From contig JANQNW010000014.1 in the NCBI GenBank assembly GCA_028279375.1, forward strand, positions 1-64,000: 64,000 bases of DNA, in the 5' to 3' direction. This DNA is from Phycisphaerales bacterium (GTDB lineage: Bacteria > Planctomycetota > Phycisphaerae > Phycisphaerales > UBA1924). The notes beneath the pieces are model-generated. The model made no database searches. It saw nothing but the letters and a program-made list of their open reading frames with translations, and was not told the origin of the DNA. Position 1 is the stretch's first letter. The number at the start of each line of letters is the position of its first letter. The translations under genes were made by a program, and so were the position numbers. Below, piece after piece: positions 16,102 through 25,497 of this stretch.

Positions 16102-17736
16102 TCAGCTTCCGACGCCGGCGAATCGAACTCCGGCGAGGTCGGCCATTCCTTTCTTCCAGGTCGTCAGATCGCTGTTTGAGAGCTTGCTCAGGTGATCATG
16201 GCCGCAAGCGCGAGCGAGCACGCGCATCAAATCGGTGGACGCGAGGAAGAAGTTCCGAAGGCGCTGCGCCGATTCATCAATCACCTGGCGCTTGCGCAAC
16301 CCTTCCTTCTGCGTCGCGATGCCGACGGGGCAGTTGTTCGTATTGCAGGCGCGCATGCCAAGGCATCCGATCGCCTGGATCGCCGCGTTCGAGACGGCGA
16401 TCGCGTCGGCGCCGAGCATGAGCGCCTTGGCGAAGTCCGCCGGCGTGCGGAGGCCTCCGGTGATGACGAGCGACACATCGCTCCGACCGATGGCGTCCAG
16501 ATGTCGTCGCGCCCGAGCAAGCGCCGGGATCGTCGGGACCGAGATGTTGTCGCGGAAGATCAACGGCGCTGCGCCGGTGCCGCCGCCGCGTCCATCGAGG
16601 ATGATGTAGTCCGCCGACGCTTCAAGCGCAAAGTCAATGTCGTCTTCGATGTGCTGGGCGCTGAGTTTGAATCCGATGGGAATGCCGCTGGCCGCGTCGC
16701 GCACCTCATCAGCGAGCTTCCTGAAGTCCGCGGCTGTGTCCAGATCTGTAAATGTCGCCGGGCTGATCGCCGGCGTGCCGGGTTCGATCTCGCGGACGCG
16801 CGCGATCGTCAGATCGACCTTCTCGCCTGGCAGATGACCGCCGGTTCCCGTCTTGGCGCCCTGTCCGCCCTTGAAGTGGAAGGCCTGGCAGCGCGCGACT
16901 TTGTCCATAGAGAAACCGAACTTCGCTGACGCCAGTTCATAGAAGTAGCGCGAGTTGGCCTCCTGCTCATCCGGCAGCATGCCGCCCTCGCCGGAACAGA
17001 TTCCGGTCCCGGCGAGTTCGGCGCCCTTCGCAAGCGCGACTTTCGCTTCATGGGAGAGCGCGCCGAAGCTCATGTCGGAGACGAAGAGTGGGATCTCCAA
17101 TCGCAGCGGCTTCTTCGCGTTCGGGCCGATGACGACCTCGGCGCCAACGACGTCGTCATCGAGCAGTGGCTTCCGCGCCATCTGCGCCGTGACGATCTGC
17201 AGGTCATCCCAACTCGGAAGATCCTGTCTGGCGACGCCCATCGCGCCGGATGGTCCGTGGTGGCCGACCTTCGAGAGTCCGTTGCGGGCAAGTTCCTGGA
17301 TCAATCCAACGTGCGGCTCCTCCGGAACTCCATGCACATCCTGGTACAGACCGAGGTACTCATCGCGGTTGTAAGGCTGCGGATTCGCAAGCTCCCACGC
17401 CTGAAGCTCGTCTTCATCGACGTAGACTGCGTTTCTGCCGTCATCCTCTTTGATCCAGGCGTTGAACTTGTGCAGGCGCTCGGCGTTGTTGTATTCGCTG
17501 ACGCCCGTGTCGTACCGGTAGTCCCAGCCATGGACGCCGCAGATGAGATTGGCGCCATCGATGTGGCCATCGGACATCAGTGCGCCGCGATGGAGGCACC
17601 TTCCGAACAGGACGGACACGGCGTCGGCGCCGCCTTCGTCGTAGCGAATGACGACGAGATCCACATTCGCCACGAGCGCGTACGACGGTTCGAGCGGTTC
17701 CAACTCATCAAGAAACGCAATCCGTCTCTGCTGCAT
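16102..17736 (-). CDS. Rieske domain fused to glutamate-synthase-like FMN/3Fe-4S domain
   Basis: 544 aa. Residues about 1-105 form a Rieske domain with CLHRG and CGVHGWDY as cluster ligands. The rest matches the FMN-binding central domain of glutamate synthase: PLFVSDMSFGALSHEAKVAL, GTGICSGEGGMLPDE, FHFKGGQGAKTGTGGHLPG, IILDGRGGGTGAAP, VITGGLRTPADFAKALMLGADA and the C-x5-C-x4-C [3Fe-4S] motif ending in CPVGIATQ. There is no amidotransferase domain, so it may be a ferredoxin-type oxidoreductase acting on another substrate. It is the promoter-proximal gene of an operon whose last gene is also a Rieske fusion. Confidence 0.86.
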   Translation of the reverse strand: MQQRRIAFLDELEPLEPSYALVANVDLVVIRYDEGGADAVSVLFGRCLHRGALMSDGHIDGANLICGVHGWDYRYDTGVSEYNNAERLHKFNAWIKEDDGRNAVYVDEDELQAWELANPQPYNRDEYLGLYQDVHGVPEEPHVGLIQELARNGLSKVGHHGPSGAMGVARQDLPSWDDLQIVTAQMARKPLLDDDVVGAEVVIGPNAKKPLRLEIPLFVSDMSFGALSHEAKVALAKGAELAGTGICSGEGGMLPDEQEANSRYFYELASAKFGFSMDKVARCQAFHFKGGQGAKTGTGGHLPGEKVDLTIARVREIEPGTPAISPATFTDLDTAADFRKLADEVRDAASGIPIGFKLSAQHIEDDIDFALEASADYIILDGRGGGTGAAPLIFRDNISVPTIPALARARRHLDAIGRSDVSLVITGGLRTPADFAKALMLGADAIAVSNAAIQAIGCLGMRACNTNNCPVGIATQKEGLRKRQVIDESAQRLRNFFLASTDLMRVLARACGHDHLSKLSNSDLTTWKKGMADLAGVRFAGVGS

Positions 17737-18058
17737 GGTTTCATCTCACTCCTGCTGGCCCACGATGACAGCGCACCGGTGTCGCCGAATGACGCCACAA
17801 TACGCGCAATCTCGTCGAGGTTCTCTCTTGCTGTGCGTGTAAAGCCCACGTGAAGCGCCTGCGTTCAAGGCGGCGCCTCATTCCCGTCACGAAACGATCG
17901 GACGCGGCCTTCTGAGCCGGTCCTCCCTGTCTCGACAAACAACAGAGCATCGCCATCGGGTATTCCCGAGGGTGGAATTGACGCTCTCTCAGGGACGCAA
18001 TAGGGGTGATGGCGGCTTGGGGCGCCAGAGGCGGCCCTCAGTCGGCACATGCGGGGAA
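17737..18058. other. Intergenic region upstream of the Rieske/glutamate-synthase-like operon
   Basis: No supported gene. It should hold the promoter of the minus-strand operon. A short inverted repeat TCGGG-tatt-CCCGA lies near 17957-17970. Minus-strand reading from a GTG at 17849 gives a plausible-looking N-terminus, but it would overlap the next gene out of frame and was not accepted. Confidence 0.4.
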
Positions 18059-18131
18059 TGGAGCGGACCGGGATCGAACCGGCAACCCCTGGCTTGCAAA
18101 GCCAGTGCTCTCCCAATTGAGCTACCGCCCC
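18059..18131 (-). tRNA. tRNA-Ala (anticodon TGC)
   Basis: 73 nt without an encoded CCA. The acceptor stem GGGGCGG pairs with CCGCTCC and contains the G3-U70 pair that identifies alanine tRNA; the discriminator is A. The D arm reads AGCTCAATTGGGAGAGC, the anticodon stem-loop CTGGC-TTTGCAA-GCCAG, and the T arm GCCGGTTCGATCCCGGT with one mismatch-tolerant end. The cloverleaf is complete. Confidence 0.97.
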
Positions 18132-18207
18132 GCTGGAGCCGGATCATACCCGGCCGCGGATGCGGATGGCGGCGCGGGCCGCCTCTGGGACCGGGTGGGT
18201 GGGGGCT

Positions 18208-18720
18208 CTACTCGACGTCGGCCAGGTTGCCGATGCTCGTGATATTCACGAGGCGATAGAGGTCGAGGTTCACTTCGTCGGCGCCCTGGTCGGGGACGCG
18301 TGAGCGAATGACGCCGTTCGTGGGGTTGTACCACCAGCCGAAGGAGTCCTCGGCGATCAGCTTCTCCGCTGGATGCGTCATGCTCGAGTCGCCGGATTCA
18401 TCCGTCTCGACGCCGAGCGGAGTCTCGCCGGTCGAGAAGGGATGCGGGCGCACGCGACCGAACCACTCAGTCAGCATGTCGTTGCTGATCTCATCCGGGA
18501 ATCCGCCGCCGTTGGCCTGCGCTTCGAGCATGACCTGGGTCTGCATGTGCTTGAGGTCAGATTGCGCCGCGGAGCTGCGCGCCTCCAGATCGACGCCTCC
18601 GAAGCTCGTGACGACGATCGCCGCGAGCACTCCGAGAATCACGACCACGATAAGGATCTCCACAAGCGTGAAGCCTCGTCGCGCGCGCGAACTGCGTTGA
18701 AGTGCGTTTCGAAGAGTCAT
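18208..18720 (-). CDS. GspG/PilA-like pseudopilin
   Basis: 170 aa from an ATG with AGGAGG upstream. The prepilin signal is RRGFTLVEILIVVVILGVLAAIV: cleavage after Gly and Glu at +5, followed by the hydrophobic assembly helix. The globular part (ARSSAAQSDLKHMQTQVMLEAQANGGGFPDE...) resembles GspG-type pseudopilins but ends in an Asp-rich tail rather than the canonical GspG sequence, which is found at 32118. It is the last gene of a minus-strand cluster with pilT and pilC, so it is probably a minor or major subunit of a pilus-like system. Confidence 0.82.
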   Translation of the reverse strand: MTLRNALQRSSRARRGFTLVEILIVVVILGVLAAIVVTSFGGVDLEARSSAAQSDLKHMQTQVMLEAQANGGGFPDEISNDMLTEWFGRVRPHPFSTGETPLGVETDESGDSSMTHPAEKLIAEDSFGWWYNPTNGVIRSRVPDQGADEVNLDLYRLVNITSIGNLADVE

Positions 18721-18743
18721 GATCAGATCCTCCTGCGGAGGGT

Positions 18744-19379
18744 TCACCTCGTCTGTCTCGGCGCGGCCGAAGCCACGAGGCGAATCGTCTCGGGCGGCGC
18801 ATCGCCCCCGATGGTCAGGTCGGCCGAGTCGTTCGGCTCGATCGTGAGATCGATCGTCGCCCGGTCCAGCAGCCAGGTCTGCTCGTTGTATTCGAGGTTG
18901 AACTGGCACGCGGTGACGCCGGTGAGCAGCACGCGCTCCTCGACGACGGTCTCGTCTTCATCTTCCTCGTCCGCCGGCTCGACGACGACGTACCACAACT
19001 CATCGAGCGGTCCGTCATCTTCAGAGGCCCGATGCTCGATGCGCGTGATGCGCGTGATCTCGCCGCCGAAATCGGTGTCGCTCACGAACTCGATGAAACC
19101 GGATGCGATCGGATTCTGATCCGGATCGAGGGGATCATCAGGGAAGGGCCCGAACTCGGCGCCCGTGCGAACCATCGACAGCATGCGATGCATCACGATG
19201 CGCGACACAACATGCGTTGACGCCGACTCCGTCGTCGTCTTGTACTGCTTGAACGAACTGTCAAGCGCCGCGAGCGTCGCCGCCATGAGCGATCCGCTGA
19301 TCGCCAGCGCGATCAGCATCTCGACGAGGCTGAATGCCCGCCGGCGGTGGACGTGATGTGATTTCGGTGAGCGACCCAT
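18744..19379 (-). CDS. PilW/GspJ-like minor pilin
   Basis: 211 aa; the start overlaps the upstream stop by one base (TGATG). The prepilin signal is RRRAFSLVEMLIALAISGSLMAATLAAL, with Ala instead of Gly at the cleavage site, a substitution some prepilins tolerate. A helix with KQYKTTTESASTHVVSRIVMHRM follows, then a beta-rich domain with an acidic stretch EEDEDE. The pattern suggests a pilus-tip initiating subunit. Confidence 0.75.
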   Translation of the reverse strand: MGRSPKSHHVHRRRAFSLVEMLIALAISGSLMAATLAALDSSFKQYKTTTESASTHVVSRIVMHRMLSMVRTGAEFGPFPDDPLDPDQNPIASGFIEFVSDTDFGGEITRITRIEHRASEDDGPLDELWYVVVEPADEEDEDETVVEERVLLTGVTACQFNLEYNEQTWLLDRATIDLTIEPNDSADLTIGGDAPPETIRLVASAAPRQTR

Positions 19380-21988
19380 CAGTTCGCCTCCACGATGAGG
19401 CGACCTTCTCGATAGGAAGTCGCCAGAGGTCGAATCTGGATCGGCGCGATGAGGCCGTCGGGCATCACGAGGTTCGGATCCCAGTTCAGCACGACGCGCC
19501 CGAAACCATTGAACGGCACGGCCGTCGATGTCTCGGGATCAGCGCCCTCGTCGGGGAAGCCGTCGCCGTTGGCGTCCCAGCCGATGTCGAGCGTGCCGTC
19601 GCCGTCGAGATCAGCGAGGCCTTCGAGATTAAAGCCCTCTTCGTCGCCCTGCTCAGGTCCGAAGTAGCCAAGCGTCGCGTTGAAGTGCGCCGGATTGCCG
19701 ACAGGCGTGCCGAAGTGCTGCAGCGCCGGGTCGGAAAGCGATGGCTCGAAGGTCAGGAGCAGGGCGCCATCGATGGATGTGTTGCCGCGCACGTCGAGCA
19801 CGCCGGCGATCACCAGGCCGCTGAGATTGACGTCCTGCGTGGTCGGCGCGTTGTTGCTTCCGATATCCACTGAGTAGTGGGGGGCGAGCATCGAGCTCTT
19901 GGCGATCTCGTCGAGATCATCGGCGTCCGGATTCAGATCATCGTCGTCCGGATACTCCGGGTTCTCGGTGTGGAACTTTGTGCTGCCGGTGAACTGAAGC
20001 TTGTTGCGAATGTGCGTGTAGTTCGTCGGTCGATCGGAGACGATCGAGCCCACGAAGAGGCAGTTGTGGAAGCGGATGTTGTTGCTCAGCGGCTTCGTCG
20101 TCACGTACGGTGTGTCGCCGACGGTGAGACGCGGGAGATCAAACTCATCCGGCTGGATGATGCCCGCGGTGAAGTAGTCGTTGTCGAGCTGCGCTTCACT
20201 CTCCATGGGCGGAGGCGGATACTTGAGCTCGAGGTTGGCGAACTGCTGGCCATAGAACTGCCAGCTGGGATGCGTATTGGCCGAGTAGCTCTCGACGCGC
20301 GTGACGCCGACAAACGTGCAGTTGACGAAAAGCGCATTGAGTCCACGCGGGATCACCACGTTCTTGAATGTGATGTCCTGGAAGACGGGACGCTCGTAGT
20401 AGTCAGCCGGAGCGGCGCCGCCGTAGGGAGTCGCCTCGACGACGGTGGTCAGGCCCGCGTTGAAGACCTGCCCGATGACGACGCCGTCGCCATCAACGGA
20501 GAGCGAGAACGCGGCGCCGGAGAGGCCGGCCTGCGTCGCGAAGGACTCGCCATCGGCGGCGTCTGCGAGCGCAGTCTCCGCGGAGTCGAACGTGTCGGTG
20601 TCAATGTCCGGGAGCACGTCATACCCGGCGCTGAACTCGATCGGCTGATCGCCGAGATCGGGGCGAATCACGCCCTCGACCATGCCCTGGTAATCACCGA
20701 GCGCGACGCCCAGCGCATCCTCATTCGCTTCCCAGTTGTCGCGTCCGACGCGGAAGGCGATCGAGCCGCGAATCTTGGCGTATCGATCCTTGTAGTCGAT
20801 GACGCCGTCGCGATAGCCGAGCACGGTGTCCTTGTAGTTCACCTTGCCGTCGCCGTTTCGATCGGGCATCGCTGAGTCGAGCAGATAGGCGAGATCATCA
20901 TCGACGCCTCCGAATTCCGGCTCTTCGCCGTCGGCGCCTGTGCCGGCGGTCAGCGCTTCAGAGAGGACGAGCTTGCCGTCGCCATCCTGATCGTAATGCT
21001 GGAGAAAGATGTCGAACTCATCGATGGAGCCGTCACCGTTGACATCGGTGAACGCCTGGTCGGCATCGCCATCGCCGTCGTAATCCTCGGCATTGAGTGA
21101 GGCGAGACCGTCGGACTCGACGGTGTGGTCCTTGCGGAGTCTGTTGTCGCCGTCGGTGTCGTCGTCGGTGATGGCCGCGTAGAGATCCTCGAGCTTGTCA
21201 TTGAGCTCAGAGCTGAGACCCAGGAAGTCGGAGTGCACGACGAGCGGATGTCCATCGACATGCTCGACGCCTGTGAACGTGGCGCCGAGAGGGCCATTGA
21301 TCTGGACGTTTCGCCCGACCATGATCTTGCTCGGCCCAAGGATGGCGTGATCAACGCGCTTGAAGATGCGGAAATCCTGCTGCGCACTTCGGGAAATCCA
21401 GCGGCCGCTGGTGTAGTCCCATGAATAGCCGGTCACGACTGCGCGGACGCCGCCTTCGCCATCGAGAGGCACATACGTGATCTGCGCGGCTCGAACCGGA
21501 TCGCCGTCGACGTTCGTCTCGAGCAGAATCGGATTGGTCACGAGCCAGCCTTCGAGCGGTGTATAGCCAACGTCGATGCCGTTGACGACGGTGTCGTCAC
21601 CATGAACGGCGGTCAGAAGCTCGACGATGCCATCCGTCTGATCGACGCCGGCGCGATCCTGCACAGCGCCGTCATCTTCGCTGTACGTGCCGGTCCAGAG
21701 GTCCATTGCGTAGTCCGGATCGACAACGCCCTTCTCGATGCGGAGGTCAATGGTCACGGCGTTGAGTCGCGCGGTGGCGATCGTCAGTCCCGTGTCCACG
21801 GCGCCCAGCGCTTCGTGGACGCGCAGCTGCGTCTGGGCAGTCTGAAGATTGCCCTGGCTGACGATGGCCATCGCCGCCGCGAGTGAACCGAAAAGCACCA
21901 GGAACATCATCGCCAGGATGGCGACGACGCCGCGCCGTGCGCGTCGAGCGTTCACTCGGATTCGTTGTGTTGAGAGTCGAAGTCGCAT
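19379..21988 (-). CDS. Large PilX-like N-terminal membrane-anchored protein with EF-hand-like repeats
   Basis: 869 aa from the ATG that has GGAG 8 bases upstream. The N-terminus RRGVVAILAMMFLVLFGSLAAAMAIVSQGNLQTAQ is that of PilX-type minor pilins or tight-adherence proteins, not a canonical GFTLxE prepilin. The middle has calcium-loop sequences of DxDxDG type: YDGDGDADQA, VNGDGSIDEFD, DQDGDGKLVLSE, DRNGDGKVNYKD, and later DLDGDGTLD and DANGDGFPDE. The rest looks beta-helical or adhesive. Family PilX proteins are usually below 250 aa, so this is an unusually large pilin-associated protein, possibly a tip adhesin. It lies between PilV-like and PilW-like genes, the usual place of pilX. Confidence 0.72.
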   Translation of the reverse strand: MRLRLSTQRIRVNARRARRGVVAILAMMFLVLFGSLAAAMAIVSQGNLQTAQTQLRVHEALGAVDTGLTIATARLNAVTIDLRIEKGVVDPDYAMDLWTGTYSEDDGAVQDRAGVDQTDGIVELLTAVHGDDTVVNGIDVGYTPLEGWLVTNPILLETNVDGDPVRAAQITYVPLDGEGGVRAVVTGYSWDYTSGRWISRSAQQDFRIFKRVDHAILGPSKIMVGRNVQINGPLGATFTGVEHVDGHPLVVHSDFLGLSSELNDKLEDLYAAITDDDTDGDNRLRKDHTVESDGLASLNAEDYDGDGDADQAFTDVNGDGSIDEFDIFLQHYDQDGDGKLVLSEALTAGTGADGEEPEFGGVDDDLAYLLDSAMPDRNGDGKVNYKDTVLGYRDGVIDYKDRYAKIRGSIAFRVGRDNWEANEDALGVALGDYQGMVEGVIRPDLGDQPIEFSAGYDVLPDIDTDTFDSAETALADAADGESFATQAGLSGAAFSLSVDGDGVVIGQVFNAGLTTVVEATPYGGAAPADYYERPVFQDITFKNVVIPRGLNALFVNCTFVGVTRVESYSANTHPSWQFYGQQFANLELKYPPPPMESEAQLDNDYFTAGIIQPDEFDLPRLTVGDTPYVTTKPLSNNIRFHNCLFVGSIVSDRPTNYTHIRNKLQFTGSTKFHTENPEYPDDDDLNPDADDLDEIAKSSMLAPHYSVDIGSNNAPTTQDVNLSGLVIAGVLDVRGNTSIDGALLLTFEPSLSDPALQHFGTPVGNPAHFNATLGYFGPEQGDEEGFNLEGLADLDGDGTLDIGWDANGDGFPDEGADPETSTAVPFNGFGRVVLNWDPNLVMPDGLIAPIQIRPLATSYREGRLIVEAN

Positions 21989-22071
21989 GAAGAAGTCTCC
22001 GTTGATCAACTCCAACAGCGCGCCTCCAGTCGGATGAGTTGAGTCGATCACGTTCTCGCGCATGGCGCCCA

Positions 22072-22779
22072 TCAGGGGAGCGCCACCCACGTTGAGCGCG
22101 TGATCTCAGTCGGGGCCAGGTCGCCGGGCCCCTGATAGAGCACGACCACCTGCACGCGCACCGGGAACTGATCCACTTCAAGTTCGGGAAGGCTCTCGGT
22201 CGCAGCCTCGAAGTAGTCATTCGCGCGTGTGGTCGTCAGGTTCTCGGGATCGACCTTGTCGACGATGATGTATTGCGACCAGCCCTGGAGAGCGATCGCC
22301 TCGTCGTCGTCATTGAGGATCTGCGCGCCGCTCCAGTCGGTGTCCGTAACCAGCTCGCCGAAGGAGTTGATCGGACCCGCCAGACGCATCGTGATGTCGC
22401 CGGGGGCGCTGGAGGCGTCACCGAACATGACGCCGTCGAGATCATCGAGATCGTCGAAGGTGTCGGCGGACGCTTCGCCCGTTTCCGGACCCCAGCCGCG
22501 CAGCGTCTCATGTGTCACTGGATTCTCGAAGTAGAGCCCGCCCGAGAAGACATCATGGCGCGGATAGGTGCGCGCCATCTCGCGGACTTCGTTGGCGAGC
22601 AGGGCCCCTGTTGAACTGTGGGTGGACCAGGAGTTCTTGAAGAGGAACGCCTGCTGCGCCTCGAGCAGCGCAAGCACGCCGACGCCGATGATGATCACCG
22701 CGAGGCTCGTCTCAATGAGCGTGAACCCGCGTGCGGACGTCCGATTACGTGTTGTTCGTCGAATCCTTACAAGACGCAT
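22072..22779 (-). CDS. PilV/GspI-like minor pilin
   Basis: 235 aa from an ATG with GGAG 8 bases upstream; a longer frame from 22848 is possible but has a poor ribosome site. The prepilin signal is SARGFTLIETSLAVIIIGVGVLALLEAQ with Gly/Phe cleavage and Glu+5. The conserved helix continues into a globular domain containing an acidic FDDLDDLDG stretch. It precedes the PilX-like gene by 84 bases. Confidence 0.8.
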   Translation of the reverse strand: MRLVRIRRTTRNRTSARGFTLIETSLAVIIIGVGVLALLEAQQAFLFKNSWSTHSSTGALLANEVREMARTYPRHDVFSGGLYFENPVTHETLRGWGPETGEASADTFDDLDDLDGVMFGDASSAPGDITMRLAGPINSFGELVTDTDWSGAQILNDDDEAIALQGWSQYIIVDKVDPENLTTTRANDYFEAATESLPELEVDQFPVRVQVVVLYQGPGDLAPTEITRSTWVALP

Positions 22780-22861
22780 GCGAAGCGCTCCGTACAAAAC
22801 GCTGCGCTCACGGACCTTCTGAAGGTCCACCCGCAACGACCCCCGCATACGCCCGCATCGG

Positions 22862-24088
22862 CTATCTCACAATCTGGCTCATCTTGAAGATCGGCAGAAT
22901 GATCGACATGGCGATGAATCCAACGACTGAACCCATTAGGATGATCATGATGGGTTCGATCATGCTCGTGACGGCTTTTATTCGGTCTTTCAGCTGCGCC
23001 GCGTAGTACGTCGAGATCTCATCGAGCACCTCACCGAGCTTACCGGACTCCTCGCCGGCGCCGATCATCTGGACGACCGCCTTCGGAAGCAGGCGCGTCT
23101 TTGTCAGCGGCGCAGCGATCTTCTTACCTTCCTTGACGGCGCCGTAGACGGAGCGCCAGAGTCGGCGATAGAGCTGGTTGCCGGAGATGTCCGACGTGAT
23201 CGCCAGCGTGTCCAGCATTGGGACACCGGCGTTGATGAGCTCGCCCATCGTCTGCAGCGAACGGCTCAGGTAGAGCGCGTTGAACATGCCGCGGAAGATA
23301 GGCGTCTTGAGCTTGGTGCGGTCCATCCAGAAGCGGCCGAGCTCCGTGCGCAGGAAGAGCACGAACGCCACGCCCAGCACGGCCGCGGCGCCGAGCAGGA
23401 TCGGCCACTGCGAGACCAGGAAGTCACTGAGTGAGAGCAGGAAGCTCGTCGACCAGGGCAGCGCGTCCTCCTTGCCTTCGAAGATCGCCGCGAACTTGGG
23501 CAGCACGAAGGTCAGGAGAAAGACGGTGACGGAGACCGCCATCGCCGCGATTACGCCCGGATAGATCATCGCGCCGATGACCATCTTGCGCGTCTCGATC
23601 TCCTGGGCGATATTCGCCGCGATACGATCGAGCATCTTGCCGAATGAGCCCGAGACCTCCGAGGCGCGAACCATGTTCACGTAGAGCGGGCTGAAGAGAC
23701 TCGGATGGCGCGAGATCGCCTCCGAGAACTGCTTGCCGGATTCGACATCATTCTTGAGTCCGATGATCACCCGCCGGAAGCCGGAGTGGGTGGTCTGCTC
23801 GGCGATGCCGTCGAGCGCCGCGCGCAGGTTGATGCCGGCGCGCACCATGACGGCGAGCTGTGTCGTGAAGTCGAGGATGTGCTTCTGCGAGACGCGTCCC
23901 GCGTTGAGCTCGCGCAGGCGCGCCATCAGCCTGGTGCTGGTGACGGCCGCGTTCATCGGCGTCAACGACAGGACGTGGGCGCCCTGGTTGCGCAGGATGG
24001 CGGCCGCCGTCGTCGCGTTCTCCGCGGAGAGCACGCCGACATTGACCTCGCCGTCGTTGTTTCGAACCTGATATCGATAATTCGGCAT
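22862..24088 (-). CDS. pilC: Type IV pilus/T2SS inner-membrane platform protein PilC (GspF family)
   Basis: 408 aa, the normal size. Two T2SSF domains of about 120 residues are visible: the first ending in TRKMVIGAMIYPGVIAAMAVSVTVFLLTFVLPKFAAIFEG, the second starting FRGMFNALYLSRSLQTMGELINAGVPMLDTLAI and containing QMIGAGEESGKLGEVLDEIS. Three transmembrane segments are present. The protein links the cytoplasmic ATPases to the growing fibre. It follows pilT by 12 bases. Confidence 0.92.
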   Translation of the reverse strand: MPNYRYQVRNNDGEVNVGVLSAENATTAAAILRNQGAHVLSLTPMNAAVTSTRLMARLRELNAGRVSQKHILDFTTQLAVMVRAGINLRAALDGIAEQTTHSGFRRVIIGLKNDVESGKQFSEAISRHPSLFSPLYVNMVRASEVSGSFGKMLDRIAANIAQEIETRKMVIGAMIYPGVIAAMAVSVTVFLLTFVLPKFAAIFEGKEDALPWSTSFLLSLSDFLVSQWPILLGAAAVLGVAFVLFLRTELGRFWMDRTKLKTPIFRGMFNALYLSRSLQTMGELINAGVPMLDTLAITSDISGNQLYRRLWRSVYGAVKEGKKIAAPLTKTRLLPKAVVQMIGAGEESGKLGEVLDEISTYYAAQLKDRIKAVTSMIEPIMIILMGSVVGFIAMSIILPIFKMSQIVR

Positions 24089-24100
24089 GGCCAGTCAGCC

Positions 24101-25156
24101 TTAGGCAACGAGTTGACGTTCGAGCTTCTCCGGATACGCGGACTGCGCAATGGCGTCTTCACGACTGATCATGCCGTTGAAGAAGAGCTCCGCGATCGAC
24201 GAGTCGAGCGTGGACATGCCCATCGCGCGATTCGTCTCGATGATGTTCGGGATCTCGAACGTGCGCGCTTCACGAATGACGTTGCGCACAGCGGGCGTAC
24301 ACAAGAGCACCTCGACGCCCGGGACCATGCCCGGCTTGTCAACGCGCGAGAAGAGCGTCTGCGAGACGACGGCCTGCAGCGTGTTCGCCAGCATCGAGCG
24401 AATCTGATTCTGCTGTGACGCCGGGTACATATCGATGATTCGCTCGACCGTCTGCGACGCGTTGACGGTGTGGAGCGTGGAGAGCACGAGGTGGCCCGTT
24501 TCGGCGGCCGAGATCGCGAGAGCCGCGGTTTCAAGGTCTCGCATTTCGCCGACGAGGATGATGTCGGGATCCTGACGCAGCGCGTGCTTCAGGCCGGAGG
24601 CGAAGCTCGGCATGTCCTGGCCCAGCTCGCGCTGCTCGATCAGGCAGCGATGCGATTCGAACGCATACTCGACCGGATCCTCCAGCGTGATGATGTGCTT
24701 GCGATAACGCTCGTTCATCGCCTGGATCATCGCGGCGAGCGACGTTGACTTGCCCGAACCCGTGTCGCCCGTGACAAGTACGAGGCCGCGCGGCAGGTAC
24801 GTCAGTCGCGCGATGACGTCCGGGAGATTCAGATCGTTGAGCGGCGGAACCTGCGTCTTGATCATTCGCATCGCGAGGCCAATGGCGCCGCGCTGCATAT
24901 GCGCATTGACACGGAAACGACCGACGCCGTCGACGGCGTAGGAGAAGTCCGCGTCCTTGTGCTTCTCGAAAGCGTCCACCACCTCAGGCACGGCCATCTG
25001 CTCGAACATGGCGCGCGTGGACTCAGGCGTCAGCGCCGGCTCATCAAGCGGCGTCATGACGGTGTGCACGCGCAACACGGGCGGATGACCGGCGACGATG
25101 TGGATGTCCGACGCGTCCTGATCGACGGCCGCACGAATGATGTCGAGAAGCTTCAT
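24101..25156 (-). CDS. pilT: Pilus retraction ATPase PilT
   Basis: 351 aa from the ATG with GGAG 8 bases upstream. Motifs are Walker A GDTGSGKSTSL, the Asp box (ITLEDPVEYAFE), Walker B ILVGEMRDLETAALAISAAETGHLVLSTLHT and the PilT-specific AVRNVIREAR near the C-terminus. PilT depolymerises pili and drives twitching. It is the first gene of a minus-strand cluster and is divergent from the LuxR-type gene at 25498. Confidence 0.94.
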   Translation of the reverse strand: MKLLDIIRAAVDQDASDIHIVAGHPPVLRVHTVMTPLDEPALTPESTRAMFEQMAVPEVVDAFEKHKDADFSYAVDGVGRFRVNAHMQRGAIGLAMRMIKTQVPPLNDLNLPDVIARLTYLPRGLVLVTGDTGSGKSTSLAAMIQAMNERYRKHIITLEDPVEYAFESHRCLIEQRELGQDMPSFASGLKHALRQDPDIILVGEMRDLETAALAISAAETGHLVLSTLHTVNASQTVERIIDMYPASQQNQIRSMLANTLQAVVSQTLFSRVDKPGMVPGVEVLLCTPAVRNVIREARTFEIPNIIETNRAMGMSTLDSSIAELFFNGMISREDAIAQSAYPEKLERQLVA

Positions 25157-25497
25157 GGACTGGTCTCCACACCGGCGCGCTTGCGCTTCACCCTGCGCGC
25201 ACTCCGACGCCGGCTCCGTCGCAGACATCGACCAGAACACAGCGCCCCATCAGGCTGGAAGCGGGGCGGACGCGCCCGGTCGCGCAGGCTGCGCCAGTGG
25301 CGACGGCGCCCTTCTCGAGAGTGCAGGGCGCGGTCCCGCCATGCCGAATAACCACGTGGGTCATTCCCGAGGCCCGGGCTGTGGAACTTTGCAACGAAGG
25401 CAGCGTCCGATAGCCTGTGCTAGTTGGGAATCACTAATGTGCGAGACGCCGGAAAGCGATTCCGGCGGGACCTCTTTAATAGGAGGCATGGGGAGAC
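25157..25497. other. Divergent intergenic region between pilT and the LuxR-type gene
   Basis: No gene recognised in 341 bases. It must hold promoters for both directions. The only clear structural element is the 8-bp inverted repeat at 25447-25467. Confidence 0.5.
25447..25467. promoter_or_regulatory. Inverted repeat, possible operator
   Basis: CGCCGGAA (25447-25454) and TTCCGGCG (25460-25467) are separated by five bases, about 30 bases before the LuxR-type start. It could be an autoregulatory site of the regulator or a hairpin in its 5' leader. No T run follows, so it is not a terminator. Confidence 0.3.

Noticed and set aside
17577..17849. Small protein starting at GTG 17849 on the minus strand
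   Set aside because: It would overlap the Rieske/glutamate-synthase-like gene out of frame for most of its length, and no ribosome site is better than that of the accepted gene.
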